Assembly (NCBI GenBank): GCA_021371965.1 | Contig: JAJFVE010000152.1 | Location: 1-15,071, forward strand | Direction of reading: 5' to 3' | Length of the DNA stretch: 15,071 bases | Source: Planctomycetaceae bacterium | GTDB taxonomy: Bacteria; Planctomycetota; Phycisphaerae; SM23-33 | Part shown: positions 1 to 7,082 of the stretch, piece by piece | Numbering within the stretch: position 1 is the stretch's first letter | Layout of the letters: each line of letters opens with the position of its first letter | Made by a program: the position numbers and the translations under genes | The notes under the pieces: generated by a model | What the model was told of the DNA's origin: nothing | The model's input: the letters and a program-made list of their open reading frames with translations, nothing else | The model's database searches: none

Positions 1-753
1 CTTGAGGAACTTCGCCTTGGCCACGTCGAGGTTGGCGATCAGGCCCGAAATGCTGCCGATGATGTACCCGTACATGCCCACCCCGAGCACCTGCACGACC
101 ATCGTATAGATAATCTGCACGTTGCTGTTGCGATCGGGCACATAGTCGCCGTAACCGATCGTCGCCACCGTCGTCAGGCACCAATAGAGCGAGCGAATGT
201 ACGTGTCAACGGGCCCGCGGCCGCTCTCGGCTGCCCCGATCAGGACCCATCCCAGCGCCATGAAATGGCATATCAGCGTGAACCAGAAAGCGAAGACCGT
301 CAGTCGCATGATCGCGGGGTTGACGTACAGCGAACCGGAAACGCCGCCCAGGGCCCGGCGAACCTTGAGAAGCTTCAGCAGGCGCAGGGCCCCCAGGATG
401 GCCGCCGCCCGCATGCCGCCGACGACCGGCCCGTCGCCGGCCAGCGCAAGCATCGGAACCGCCGCAATCACATCTACGGCAAACCAGCCCCGCAGATAGG
501 CCTTCATGTCGGGGACCGTGCCGCCGACAGCCATCGCCGGGGCGCGGCGCCAGAGAAGATCCGCGACCACGTCCAGGCAGAACAGGGCGGTGAAGAACCA
601 GTACATCGCACTGGGAGCCCCTGTGCCCAGAACGATCTCGTACGAGAGGCTCAACGAAGACGCCCACACCGCGGCCACGAGGATGAGATTCCACACTGTC
701 GCCAGTGCTATGGGGGAGTTCTTCTCTTGCTGCAGGTCGCTCATGTCCGACAT
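1..753 (-). CDS. Voltage-gated-type K+ channel, six-TM, C-terminus cut by window edge
   Basis: Inner-membrane ion channel of the six-transmembrane (EAG/CNG-like) superfamily; K+ selectivity is predicted from an exact TIGYGD filter at residues 195-200, numbering from the ATG at 744. Hydrophobic segments lie near residues 13-38 (S1), 47-64 (S2), 87-102 (S3), 146-170 (S5) and 209-235 (S6), with a pore loop around 183-200. The S4-like segment (about 111-133) has only R112, R121, K124, K127, R129 and R130, not the regular arginine ladder of strong voltage sensors, so gating by voltage is doubtful. The frame stays open to base 1, so the C-terminus, where such channels often carry a cyclic-nucleotide or RCK-type domain, is outside the window. 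Two in-frame ATGs (753, 744) are possible and neither has a clear Shine-Dalgarno; an in-frame TAA lies upstream with no ATG between. It diverges from the GH29-like gene and has no evident link to the sugar genes. Confidence 0.9.
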   Translation of the reverse strand, partial: MSDMSDLQQEKNSPIALATVWNLILVAAVWASSLSLSYEIVLGTGAPSAMYWFFTALFCLDVVADLLWRRAPAMAVGGTVPDMKAYLRGWFAVDVIAAVPMLALAGDGPVVGGMRAAAILGALRLLKLLKVRRALGGVSGSLYVNPAIMRLTVFAFWFTLICHFMALGWVLIGAAESGRGPVDTYIRSLYWCLTTVATIGYGDYVPDRNSNVQIIYTMVVQVLGVGMYGYIIGSISGLIANLDVAKAKFLK

Positions 754-833
754 TATGCGCGAAAGAGCCGCCTTTGCCGATACCCCAGGTTTTTTGTGGC
801 GTTATAAGAGATATTTCCGTGATGGTTGGTTCC

Positions 834-842
834 AAGGAAGGA
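834..842 (+). promoter_or_regulatory. Ribosome binding site fixing the GH29-like start
   Basis: AAGGAAGGA lies 6 nt before the ATG at 849. The frame is open further upstream to an ATG at 705, but that extension would overlap the 5' end of the divergent channel gene and has no similarity to the enzyme fold. The 849 start is therefore preferred. Confidence 0.75.
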
Positions 843-848
843 CTGACA

Positions 849-2210
849 ATGGCCAAGAGCATACGCATCAATCCGGACGATCGCACGATCCTGACAGGCT
901 ACTTCGCCAGCGTCGTCGGGCCGGTCGTCTCGGCCTGGACGAGCCCGGGCTCGCGCGGATTCTGGCAGGGCTGGACGGGGCCCGATCAGGGCTTCGACTG
1001 GACGATCAACGTTCCAACCGGCGGCCGCTACACGATCGACATCCTCGCCGAGGGCGGACCGCAGCGCCCGACGGTTGAAGTGACGGCCGCCGGCAAGACG
1101 TTCCCCGTGCGCCTCGGGCCGTACTGGGACCGCATCAGCGCCGGCGAGGTCGCCCTGCCCGCCGGGCGGAGCACGATCTCCCTGCGATCGACCGGCCAGA
1201 CGCAGCCGCTGAAGTTCATCTCGCTGGAACTGGTGCGTCCCAGCGTTGCCAAGCGCATCGAGGCCGACGCGCAGTCGATGCGGGTCGACACCTCCTGGAT
1301 GGTCGACAAGACCTACGGCCTGATGTTCCACTGGGTCGGAAAGATCTATCCGCGCTTCGGGCCAAGCAAGCCTTACCGCCAGGCCGTCAACGCCTTCCCC
1401 GTCGAGAAGTTCGCCGACACCGTGGCATCGATGGGCGCCGGCTGGGTCTATCTGGGCACCACGCACGCGGTCTATCATTGGCCCGGGCACAACGCCGCCA
1501 TCGACGCCCTGCTGCCGGGCCGCACGTGCAAGCGCGACCTGATCGGCGAGATCGCCGAGGCGCTGGACAAGCGCGGCGTGCGGCTGGGGCTGTACTATCA
1601 CCCCGGCCACGACGACGCGCCCTGGTGGGACCGGTACGGTTTCGACACCGCCGGGCGCGAGACGTTCTTCCGCACGTGGAAGATGGTGATCGAAGACGCC
1701 GGCCGCCGGTACGGAGAGCTGCTGGCGGGGTGGTGGTTTGATGATGGCATGCACAGCTACTACCACGCCGCCCCGCCATGGAAGGACCTGCTGATCTCCG
1801 CCCGCGCCGGCAACAACCAGCGCGTGGTGCTCTGGAACGCCTGGCTGGCGCCGAAGGTGACGTGGTACACCGACACGTCGAGTTGGGAGTCGTGGCTGAC
1901 CAGCGACCTGATCAGCGGCGGCGGCAATCTGCCCGTCGGCGGCGACGGCCGCTTCGTCGCCGGCCCGCAAAAAGGCCTGCAGGCGCACCTGACCACGCTG
2001 ATCCATCAGAGCTGGGGGCACCACCTGCCCAACACCCCCATCAGCAAGTGCCAGTACACCACGCAGCAGTTGATCAAGTGGCTCAAAGAAGTCCGCAGCC
2101 GCAAGGCCGTCGTCTCGCTGAACCTGGAAATCTACCAGGACGGCGGCATGGCCCCGGCCGACGTCCGCCGCTTCCGCGAGATCCGCAAGGCGCTCGATAG
2201 TAGCCGCTGA
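849..2210 (+). CDS. GH29-like alpha-L-fucosidase with N-terminal beta-sandwich domain
   Basis: A 453-residue glycoside hydrolase predicted to release alpha-L-fucose from oligosaccharides by a retaining mechanism. Residues 1 to about 135 are Gly/Thr/Val-rich and look like a beta-sandwich (CBM-like) domain. From about residue 150 a TIM barrel follows with GH29 landmarks: an early strand with FHW (H161), a GTTHAVYHW stretch with H206 resembling the conserved KHHDGF region, GLYYHPG at a later strand, and WWFDDG at 295-300, which matches the family's WFDG nucleophile strand. Either D298 or D299 is the likely nucleophile. The acid/base residue cannot be assigned by eye. No signal peptide is seen, so action in the cytoplasm is inferred. 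The sandwich precedes the barrel, whereas many GH29 enzymes carry it behind, so a diverged or unassigned fucosidase-like family is possible. The last codons and the TGA lie inside a dispersed repeat (2201-2234). Confidence 0.8.
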   Translation: MAKSIRINPDDRTILTGYFASVVGPVVSAWTSPGSRGFWQGWTGPDQGFDWTINVPTGGRYTIDILAEGGPQRPTVEVTAAGKTFPVRLGPYWDRISAGEVALPAGRSTISLRSTGQTQPLKFISLELVRPSVAKRIEADAQSMRVDTSWMVDKTYGLMFHWVGKIYPRFGPSKPYRQAVNAFPVEKFADTVASMGAGWVYLGTTHAVYHWPGHNAAIDALLPGRTCKRDLIGEIAEALDKRGVRLGLYYHPGHDDAPWWDRYGFDTAGRETFFRTWKMVIEDAGRRYGELLAGWWFDDGMHSYYHAAPPWKDLLISARAGNNQRVVLWNAWLAPKVTWYTDTSSWESWLTSDLISGGGNLPVGGDGRFVAGPQKGLQAHLTTLIHQSWGHHLPNTPISKCQYTTQQLIKWLKEVRSRKAVVSLNLEIYQDGGMAPADVRRFREIRKALDSSR

Positions 2211-2234
2211 GGTCGCTGAGGACGCTGAGGGGGG
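2201..2234 (+). repeat. Dispersed repeat (GCCGCTGAGGTCGCTG type), copy 1, overlapping a stop codon
   Basis: This stretch matches 4743-4776 with two mismatches by eye; bases 2201-2218 are identical to 4743-4760. It encodes the end of the GH29-like gene (AGT AGC CGC TGA) and runs into the intergenic region. An inverted copy sits at 4885-4902, and an 11-base piece (CGCTGAGGGGG) recurs on the minus strand at 9843-9853. Confidence 0.85.
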
Positions 2235-2640
2235 GAAGTGGAAACAACAGAACGGGTGGCATGGCGACACGCGTTGTTATTTCATGCGGGGCGCCTTGGC
2301 ACTCTGCAGGGAAGAAACCGCGTCGAGCAAGCTCGACCGCTAAAACATCAGGTCACATGGCAACGCCCTTGGCGCGGTCGGAAAGGCACTTCGAACGCGG
2401 CCTGTAAGGCCGCTGGCATGTCAGCCCAGGCCAGAGCAGGAGCGAGCGAAGCGAGCGGAAGCGGCGGCCTGGGTAACGCCACGAGGATAGTCAAGCCCTG
2501 AAGGGGCGCTGCAAGAATTGTCTGCGGCGCTCTTTCAGAGCTGTAACCACGGGGGAACCCTTACCCAGGGCTGCGCAGCTCGCTGCGCTCGCCGCTCTGC
2601 CCTGGGCTAGCCTGCAAGCGGCCTTACAGGCCGCAATATA
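2235..2640. repeat. Compound palindromic repeat region without a gene
   Basis: I see no convincing coding sequence here. The region holds several hairpin-forming pieces: GTCGAGC/GCTCGAC at 2322-2337 with a two-base loop; GCCCAGGCC/GGCCTGGG around 2424-2473; and CCCAGGGC (2574-2581) with GCCCTGGG (2599-2606). A perfect 17-bp inverted pair, GCGGCCTGTAAGGCCGC at 2397-2413 and its complement at 2618-2634, encloses most of it. Each 17-mer is itself almost palindromic. The pattern fits non-coding mobile or REP-like repeats, comparable in my memory to the CCCAGGG...CCCTGGG repeats of planctomycete and verrucomicrobial genomes. Transcript-end or mRNA-stability roles are possible but unproven. Confidence 0.6.
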
Positions 2641-2700
2641 TCTCCTGTTTCGTCCTCGTCGTCGTCCTCGTCCTCGTCGTCGGTTTTGTCTTTTCCAGCG
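2641..2700 (-). repeat. CCTCGTCGT-type simple repeat behind the GH42 gene, copy 1
   Basis: A run of TCCTCGTCGT units ends in CGGTTTTGTCTTTT just beyond the stop codon of the minus-strand GH42 gene. Bases 2659-2683 are identical over 25 bp to 7041-7065, and the following TTTGTCTT tail is also shared. The second copy also lies immediately behind a minus-strand stop codon, so both would be read as the 3' ends of messages. Confidence 0.7.
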
Positions 2701-2703
2701 ATG

Positions 2704-4677
2704 CTACAGTTTCACCACCGCCACGCCGAACCTTGGCAGCTCGATCGACTCCTTCGTCATCGCGCCGGTGAGCAGTTCTTTTTTACCCGCGGGGACGAAA
2801 ACGATCTTGGGCTCTTCGGTGTAGTTCATCAGGAACAGCAGCTTCTTGCCGGCCCCTTCGCGCATCGAGGCTTCCACGCCGGGCGGCGGGGTCACGACCG
2901 GGCGGATCTTCGCGTCCGCCAGCAGCGCGGCGATCAGCTTGTGGTAGAACTCCGGCTCCTTCACGACCGTGCCGCAGTACCAGCCGATGCCCTTGCCATA
3001 GGCGTTGCGAGTAACGGCCGCGAACTTCTTCATGTGCCAAGGCTCGTAGCCCGCGACGATCTCGGCGCCCTTGGCGGTCACCCAGTCGGCGCCCTGCGTG
3101 GCGGTGTAGGCTCCGGCCAGTTCGCCCGTGCCGGTCATCGCGTAGCCCTCGGGCAGGGTGCTCTCGTACTCTTCGATCTCGATGCCCAGCGCCGCGCTGA
3201 GCAGGCCAGGCAGCGTGCGCGCGTGGCAGAGGCTCGTCTCGTCCTTGACGCCGGTGCGGATGTCGCAGCAGAACACGCCGCCGGCCTTGACGAATGCGTC
3301 GACCTGTTTGGCCGCCGCGTCGGGCATGACGTACCAGTCCGGCGCGAATACCAGCTTGTAGGGCGTCAGGTCGTCGCCAGGCTGGATCATGTCCGCGTTG
3401 ACGCCGGCCGCCAGCAGCGCGTTGTAGTACCGCTTGACGTTTGCCATGTAGCTGTTGCCACTGAAGCCCGGCTGCATGTCGACCGCCCAGCGGCTGTCGT
3501 AGCTGTAGATGAAGGCGACCTTGGGCTTGACGGTCGTGCCGGCCAGATGCTTCTCGATCTTGCGCAGCTCGCGGGCGATCGACGCCGTCTCGCGGTACCG
3601 CCGCCCGCCCTTGCCGTCGTGGCCGAGGATCCCGTGCCAGTACTGCTCGCGACCCGCGGTGCACGCCCGCCAGCGGAACCAGATGTACCCCTCGCAGCCG
3701 TGGGCGAACTGCTGGAACGCCCATGTCTGCATCTCGCCGGGGCGCGGGGCCCGCCCATACGTGCCCCAGCCGTGCGGGCCGGAGCTGGTCTCCATGATCC
3801 AGAAGTTCTTCTTCTTGCAGCCGCGCATAAGGTCGGCCGCCAGGGCCGGCCCGTCGGCCATCCCGCCGCCGTAGAACAGCGGGTAGCTGTCCCAACTGAC
3901 ATGGTCGAGGTCTTCGCTGAGCTGGAAGTAGTTCAGCCCGCCGTAGCCGTAGCCCATGAGGTTGTGCGTGATGAAGTGCTTGGGGCAGACCTCGCGCAGG
4001 ATCTTCACCTGGTCGCGCTGGAACCGCACGTTCTGCCAGGTGTAGAAGCGCTTCCATTCCAGGCCCAGGCTGGGGTTGCTCGATCCGTCGGCGGCGGGCA
4101 GTTCGATCTCTTCCCACGTCTTGACGTAGTGGCCCCAGAAGTGTTTGCCCATCGCCTTGTTGAAGGCGTCGATGGTGCCGTAGCGGCTGCGCAGGAAGTC
4201 CTGGAAATCGCGCCGGCACGAATGGCACCAGCAAACCGTGCCGCCGAACTCATTGTCGGTCTGCCAGCCAATGACGTTGGGATGTGCGGCGTAATGCTCG
4301 GCCATCGCACGCGTGATACGCTGCGACATCAGGCGGAACGTGCCGCTGGAATAGCACTGGTCCTTGCGGACGCCCCACTCGACGCGGGCCGCGCCGGGGC
4401 CGCCCTGGGCCATCACCTCGGGATACTTCTCCTTCATCCACGCCGGCACGATGGCCGTGGGCGTGCAGAGGATCGCCGAGACGCCGTTCTTGCCCAGCAC
4501 CTCCAGCGCCTCGTCGAGCCAGGCGAAGTCGTAGCGCCCTTCCTCGGGCTCCATCATCACCCAGGCGAACTCCGCCAGGCGCGTGACGTTGAAGCCGGCC
4601 TTCTTCATCAGGCCCGCATCGACAGGCCAGCGTTTCTTGTCCCAGTGCTCGGGGTAATAGTCGGCGCCGATGTACAT
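2704..4677 (-). CDS. GH42 beta-galactosidase
   Basis: A 657-residue retaining beta-galactosidase, the usual family length (about 650-690). It removes terminal beta-D-galactose from oligosaccharides. The N-terminal TIM barrel (about 1-385) begins with YIGADYYPEHW, a GH42 signature. The acid/base is E143 in WQTDNEFG, and the nucleophile is E296 in WIMETSSGPHGW. The structural zinc cluster is complete: C108, C149, C151 and C154. Residues about 385-590 fit the trimerisation domain (conserved DSRWA stretch) and the last 60 or so fit the small C-terminal sandwich. No signal peptide is present, so it is probably cytoplasmic. The start at 4677 is chosen because AAGGAG lies 7 nt upstream; an in-frame TTG at 4695 lies upstream of that site. 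The gene stands alone, on the strand opposite to both neighbouring sugar genes. Substrate cannot be told from sequence: plant, algal or host galactans all fit. Confidence 0.95.
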   Translation of the reverse strand: MYIGADYYPEHWDKKRWPVDAGLMKKAGFNVTRLAEFAWVMMEPEEGRYDFAWLDEALEVLGKNGVSAILCTPTAIVPAWMKEKYPEVMAQGGPGAARVEWGVRKDQCYSSGTFRLMSQRITRAMAEHYAAHPNVIGWQTDNEFGGTVCWCHSCRRDFQDFLRSRYGTIDAFNKAMGKHFWGHYVKTWEEIELPAADGSSNPSLGLEWKRFYTWQNVRFQRDQVKILREVCPKHFITHNLMGYGYGGLNYFQLSEDLDHVSWDSYPLFYGGGMADGPALAADLMRGCKKKNFWIMETSSGPHGWGTYGRAPRPGEMQTWAFQQFAHGCEGYIWFRWRACTAGREQYWHGILGHDGKGGRRYRETASIARELRKIEKHLAGTTVKPKVAFIYSYDSRWAVDMQPGFSGNSYMANVKRYYNALLAAGVNADMIQPGDDLTPYKLVFAPDWYVMPDAAAKQVDAFVKAGGVFCCDIRTGVKDETSLCHARTLPGLLSAALGIEIEEYESTLPEGYAMTGTGELAGAYTATQGADWVTAKGAEIVAGYEPWHMKKFAAVTRNAYGKGIGWYCGTVVKEPEFYHKLIAALLADAKIRPVVTPPPGVEASMREGAGKKLLFLMNYTEEPKIVFVPAGKKELLTGAMTKESIELPRFGVAVVKL

Positions 4678-4684
4678 TGCATTG

Positions 4685-4690
4685 CTCCTT
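4685..4690 (-). promoter_or_regulatory. Ribosome binding site of the GH42 gene
   Basis: AAGGAG on the minus strand, 7 nt before the ATG at 4677. It rules out the in-frame TTG at 4695, which lies upstream of it. Confidence 0.8.
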
Positions 4691-4740
4691 CGCAAGGCCT
4701 CACAGGATACCCGACGCTTCTGTCAAGGCAAGGATTTGAT

Positions 4741-4904
4741 ATTAGCCGCTGAGGTCGCTGGAGACGCTGAGGGGGGATGGAGCGGAAGATTGGAATGATG
4801 GAGTATTGGCCGGGCCAACACGCCACGTGGCAACTTGTTATTCCATCATTCCAACATTCCATCCTTCCCTTGTCCTTTCTTCCTCAGCGACCTCAGCGGC
4901 TAAT
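4741..4904. repeat. Long intergenic hairpin element (164 bp)
   Basis: A perfect 20-bp terminal inverted repeat, 4741-4760 and 4885-4904 (ATTAGCCGCTGAGGTCGCTG), encloses a second symmetric inner pair, TTGGAATGATGGA at 4790-4802 and its complement at 4842-4854. The arms share one centre near 4822, next to a palindromic GCCACGTGGC (4822-4831), so the whole region could fold as one imperfect hairpin or cruciform. No gene is visible inside. It lies between the divergent GH42 and beta-helix genes and so fills the presumed promoter region of both. It resembles a non-autonomous (MITE-like) palindromic repeat; its termini are shared with 2201-2218. Confidence 0.8.
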
Positions 4905-4939
4905 TCAAGGGTTTCACATGCACGCACCACGAGGATCAC

Positions 4940-6934
4940 ATGAAACAAGCAGCGATAATGTTCGTCATGATATTTTCATTGGCGGCCGCCGCCGGCGCGG
5001 CGGAGCTCTACGTCAGCCCATCCGGCAACGACGCCAACAGCGGCACGAAGGACAAACCTTACGCCACGCCGACGGCCGCTCGCGATGCGGTGCGCAAACT
5101 CATTGCGGCCGGGCTTAAAGAGAACGTCACCGTCCTGATCGCGCCGGGGACGTACTACCTTCCCCAGGGGCTGGCGCTGGAGGCCGCCGACAGCGGCAGC
5201 GAAGCCTTCGGCGTCACGTATGCCGGCGCCGACGAAGCCAGCGCGCCGGTGCTCATCGGCGGCGGGCCGGTCACCAACCTCAAACCGTATAAGGACAAGA
5301 TCTGGGTCGGCGACCTGCCGCAAGGCGCGCAGCCGAAAGTGGCGACCGAGAACAACCAGTGGCTTCCGCTGGCTCGCGACCCCAACGACGGCTACCATCG
5401 GACGCAGGCGGCTTTGGGCGAAAAAGCCTTCATCTACAAGGGCGACCTCTTTGGCGCCATGGCGGGGCAGGACGTCTCCAGCGGCTGGGTGAACGTCTGG
5501 CCGGGCCAGGGATGGTTCAACCACGTCTGGCAGATTACCTCGCTGGACCCCAAAGCCCGCAGCGTCGGCTTCCTGCGCACCAGCGGCATGGGCGGGCCGG
5601 TCGCGGCCAACAACCGCTTCTACCTCATGAACCTGCTGCCTCTGCTCGACAAGAGCGGCGAGTGCGTGATCGACACGAAAACCGGCAAGTTCTACGTCTG
5701 GCCGGGCAAGGGGGAGGCGGCAAAGAACGCTTACGCCGTCGCCACGGCAGAGAATGTCGTCAGCATACGCGGGCGCGACGATGCGCCTGTGCGCAACGTC
5801 CACCTGCGCAACCTGGACCTGAGCGTGGCCGCCGGCGAGGCGGTCTTTATCACCAACGCCCAGGACTGCTCGCTGCGCGCCTGCCGGATCGCCAACTGCT
5901 GGGGCCAGGGCGTTTCGGTCTGGCAGGCCAATCGCCGCATCACCATCGCCGACAGCGAGATCGCCTTCACCGGCGACCGCGGCGTGCATCTGCGCGGGGC
6001 CAACTGGAAAGGCCCGGACATCAGCAGCCATCACGTGGTGGAGAACTGCCACATCCATCACGTCGGGCGCGTGGTGCATACGTCAGCCGGCGTGCAGATC
6101 TTCCAGAGCGGGCACAACCGCATCGAACGCAACCACATCCACGATAGTCCGCGCTACGGCACGAGCATCAAGGGCCTGGCGCTGCGGTCGATGAACGAGA
6201 GCGACGAGACCAAGGCCCGCCGCTTCGAGCTGCTGCACGCCCGCAACAACGTGCTGGCGTACAACCACATTCACCACGTCGCCACCGACAGCGAAGACTG
6301 CGGCGCGATGGAGAGCTGGGGGCCGGGCAAAGGCAACGTCTACGACCACAACCTGATCCACGACGTCGGCACGCCGCACGTGCTGCTGATCTGCGGGATC
6401 TATCTCGACGATTCGTCGAACTACTTTACCGTCACCAACAACGTCGTTTACGGCGTCAACGGCTCGGGGCACATTCAGCAGATCTACGCCAAGGGCATCC
6501 ACAACACGATCGAGAACAACATCTTCGTGGCAGGCAAGGCAGGCTCGGCGATCCGCTCCAAGAGTTCCGGCGAGGTCGGGTTCCACACGTACCGCCGCAA
6601 CATCGTCGCCTTCGACCAGCCTGACGGCCCTGTGTTCCAGTTCGACGATTGGGACAAGGACCGCATCACCGAGTGCGACTCCAACCTGTACTTCAACATC
6701 TCCGGCAAGCTGCGCATCGCGGGCAGGACGTCGTACCGCGGCCCGTTCCCCGGGACGTGGACGGCGGCGTACGACAAGCACAGCGTGGTGGCCGATCCGA
6801 AGTTCGTCGACCCGTCAAAGCACGACTACCGCCTGCAGGACGACTCGCCGGCGCTGAAGCTGGGGATCAAGTCCGTGGACGTGCGAGATGCGGGATTGAC
6901 GGACAAATTCCCCAAACGCCTGTCGCGAGAATAG
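4940..6934 (+). CDS. Secreted right-handed parallel beta-helix protein, candidate GH141-like glycosidase
   Basis: A 664-residue exported protein. The N-terminus (MKQAAIMFVMIFSLAAAAGA) is a clear signal peptide, with cleavage likely before ELYVSP. The mature start, YVSPSGNDANSGTKDKPYAT followed by ARDAVRKL, is typical of pectate-lyase-fold proteins that include GH141 (alpha-L-fucosidase/xylanase) and related families. Beta-helix coils rich in N and H (NNHIHD-type turns) run from about residue 280 to 600, including YNHIHHV, E458 in GAMESWG and GIYLDD (D490, D491). A carbohydrate-active function in the periplasm or outside the cell is inferred; lyase activity or an uncharacterised family is equally open, and catalytic residues are not assigned. 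GAGG lies 5 nt before the ATG at 4940. It is a paralogue of the gene at 10006: both share the YVSP opening, the YNHIHHV turn and the YLDD motif. The gene stands alone behind the 4741-4904 hairpin. Confidence 0.75.
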   Translation: MKQAAIMFVMIFSLAAAAGAAELYVSPSGNDANSGTKDKPYATPTAARDAVRKLIAAGLKENVTVLIAPGTYYLPQGLALEAADSGSEAFGVTYAGADEASAPVLIGGGPVTNLKPYKDKIWVGDLPQGAQPKVATENNQWLPLARDPNDGYHRTQAALGEKAFIYKGDLFGAMAGQDVSSGWVNVWPGQGWFNHVWQITSLDPKARSVGFLRTSGMGGPVAANNRFYLMNLLPLLDKSGECVIDTKTGKFYVWPGKGEAAKNAYAVATAENVVSIRGRDDAPVRNVHLRNLDLSVAAGEAVFITNAQDCSLRACRIANCWGQGVSVWQANRRITIADSEIAFTGDRGVHLRGANWKGPDISSHHVVENCHIHHVGRVVHTSAGVQIFQSGHNRIERNHIHDSPRYGTSIKGLALRSMNESDETKARRFELLHARNNVLAYNHIHHVATDSEDCGAMESWGPGKGNVYDHNLIHDVGTPHVLLICGIYLDDSSNYFTVTNNVVYGVNGSGHIQQIYAKGIHNTIENNIFVAGKAGSAIRSKSSGEVGFHTYRRNIVAFDQPDGPVFQFDDWDKDRITECDSNLYFNISGKLRIAGRTSYRGPFPGTWTAAYDKHSVVADPKFVDPSKHDYRLQDDSPALKLGIKSVDVRDAGLTDKFPKRLSRE

Positions 6935-6941
6935 GTCAAGA

Positions 6942-7036
6942 GTGCCGTGGCGGGCAGGCCCGAAGGGCCAACAGCCACGATCCCTGATCCTTCGCCCAGT
7001 CGTGGCTGTCGGCCTGAAGGCCTCCCGCCACGGCAC
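6942..7036. repeat. Cloverleaf-like intergenic palindrome
   Basis: The outer stem is a perfect 13-bp pair, GTGCCGTGGCGGG (6942-6954) with CCCGCCACGGCAC (7024-7036). Inside are three further stems: GGCCC-GAA-GGGCC (6957-6969), ACAGCCACGA (6971-6980) with TCGTGGCTGT (7000-7009), and GGCC-TGAA-GGCC (7011-7022). Together they could form a four-way junction. The element sits between two convergent genes (4940-6934 and 7083-9824) and may terminate transcription from both, but lacks a U-tract. It looks like a dispersed palindromic repeat. Confidence 0.8.
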
Positions 7037-7040
7037 CCGC

Positions 7041-7078
7041 TCGTCGTCCTCGTCCTCGTCGTCGGCTTTTGTCTTCTC
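7041..7078 (-). repeat. CCTCGTCGT-type simple repeat behind the propeller gene, copy 2
   Basis: Bases 7041-7065 are identical to 2659-2683, followed by a near-identical CTTTTGTCTT tail. It lies within a few bases of the stop codon of the minus-strand propeller gene, the same position as copy 1 relative to GH42. Confidence 0.7.
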
Positions 7079-7082
7079 GCCG

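Noticed and set aside
753..2270. Long open frame on the minus strand opposite the GH29-like gene
   Set aside because: It mirrors the codons of the real gene in G+C-rich DNA, has a low-complexity composition (V, A, D, R, H), no recognisable motif and no ribosome binding site.
2238..2501. Small plus-strand open frame behind the fucosidase gene
   Set aside because: It consists of palindromic repeat sequence and shows no Shine-Dalgarno or protein-like pattern.
2641..2700. CRISPR-like array in the CCTCGTCGT tract
   Set aside because: The units are short, contiguous and lack unique spacers; it is a simple-sequence tract.
4721..4726. TTGACA on the minus strand as a -35 box for the GH42 gene
   Set aside because: No -10-like hexamer follows at 16-18 bases; the nearest TATCCT is only 11 bases away.
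2686..4752. Open frame of nearly 700 codons on the plus strand opposite the GH42 gene
   Set aside because: The minus-strand GH42 enzyme has complete active-site and zinc motifs, while the opposite frame is rich in R, A, V and D without any family feature.
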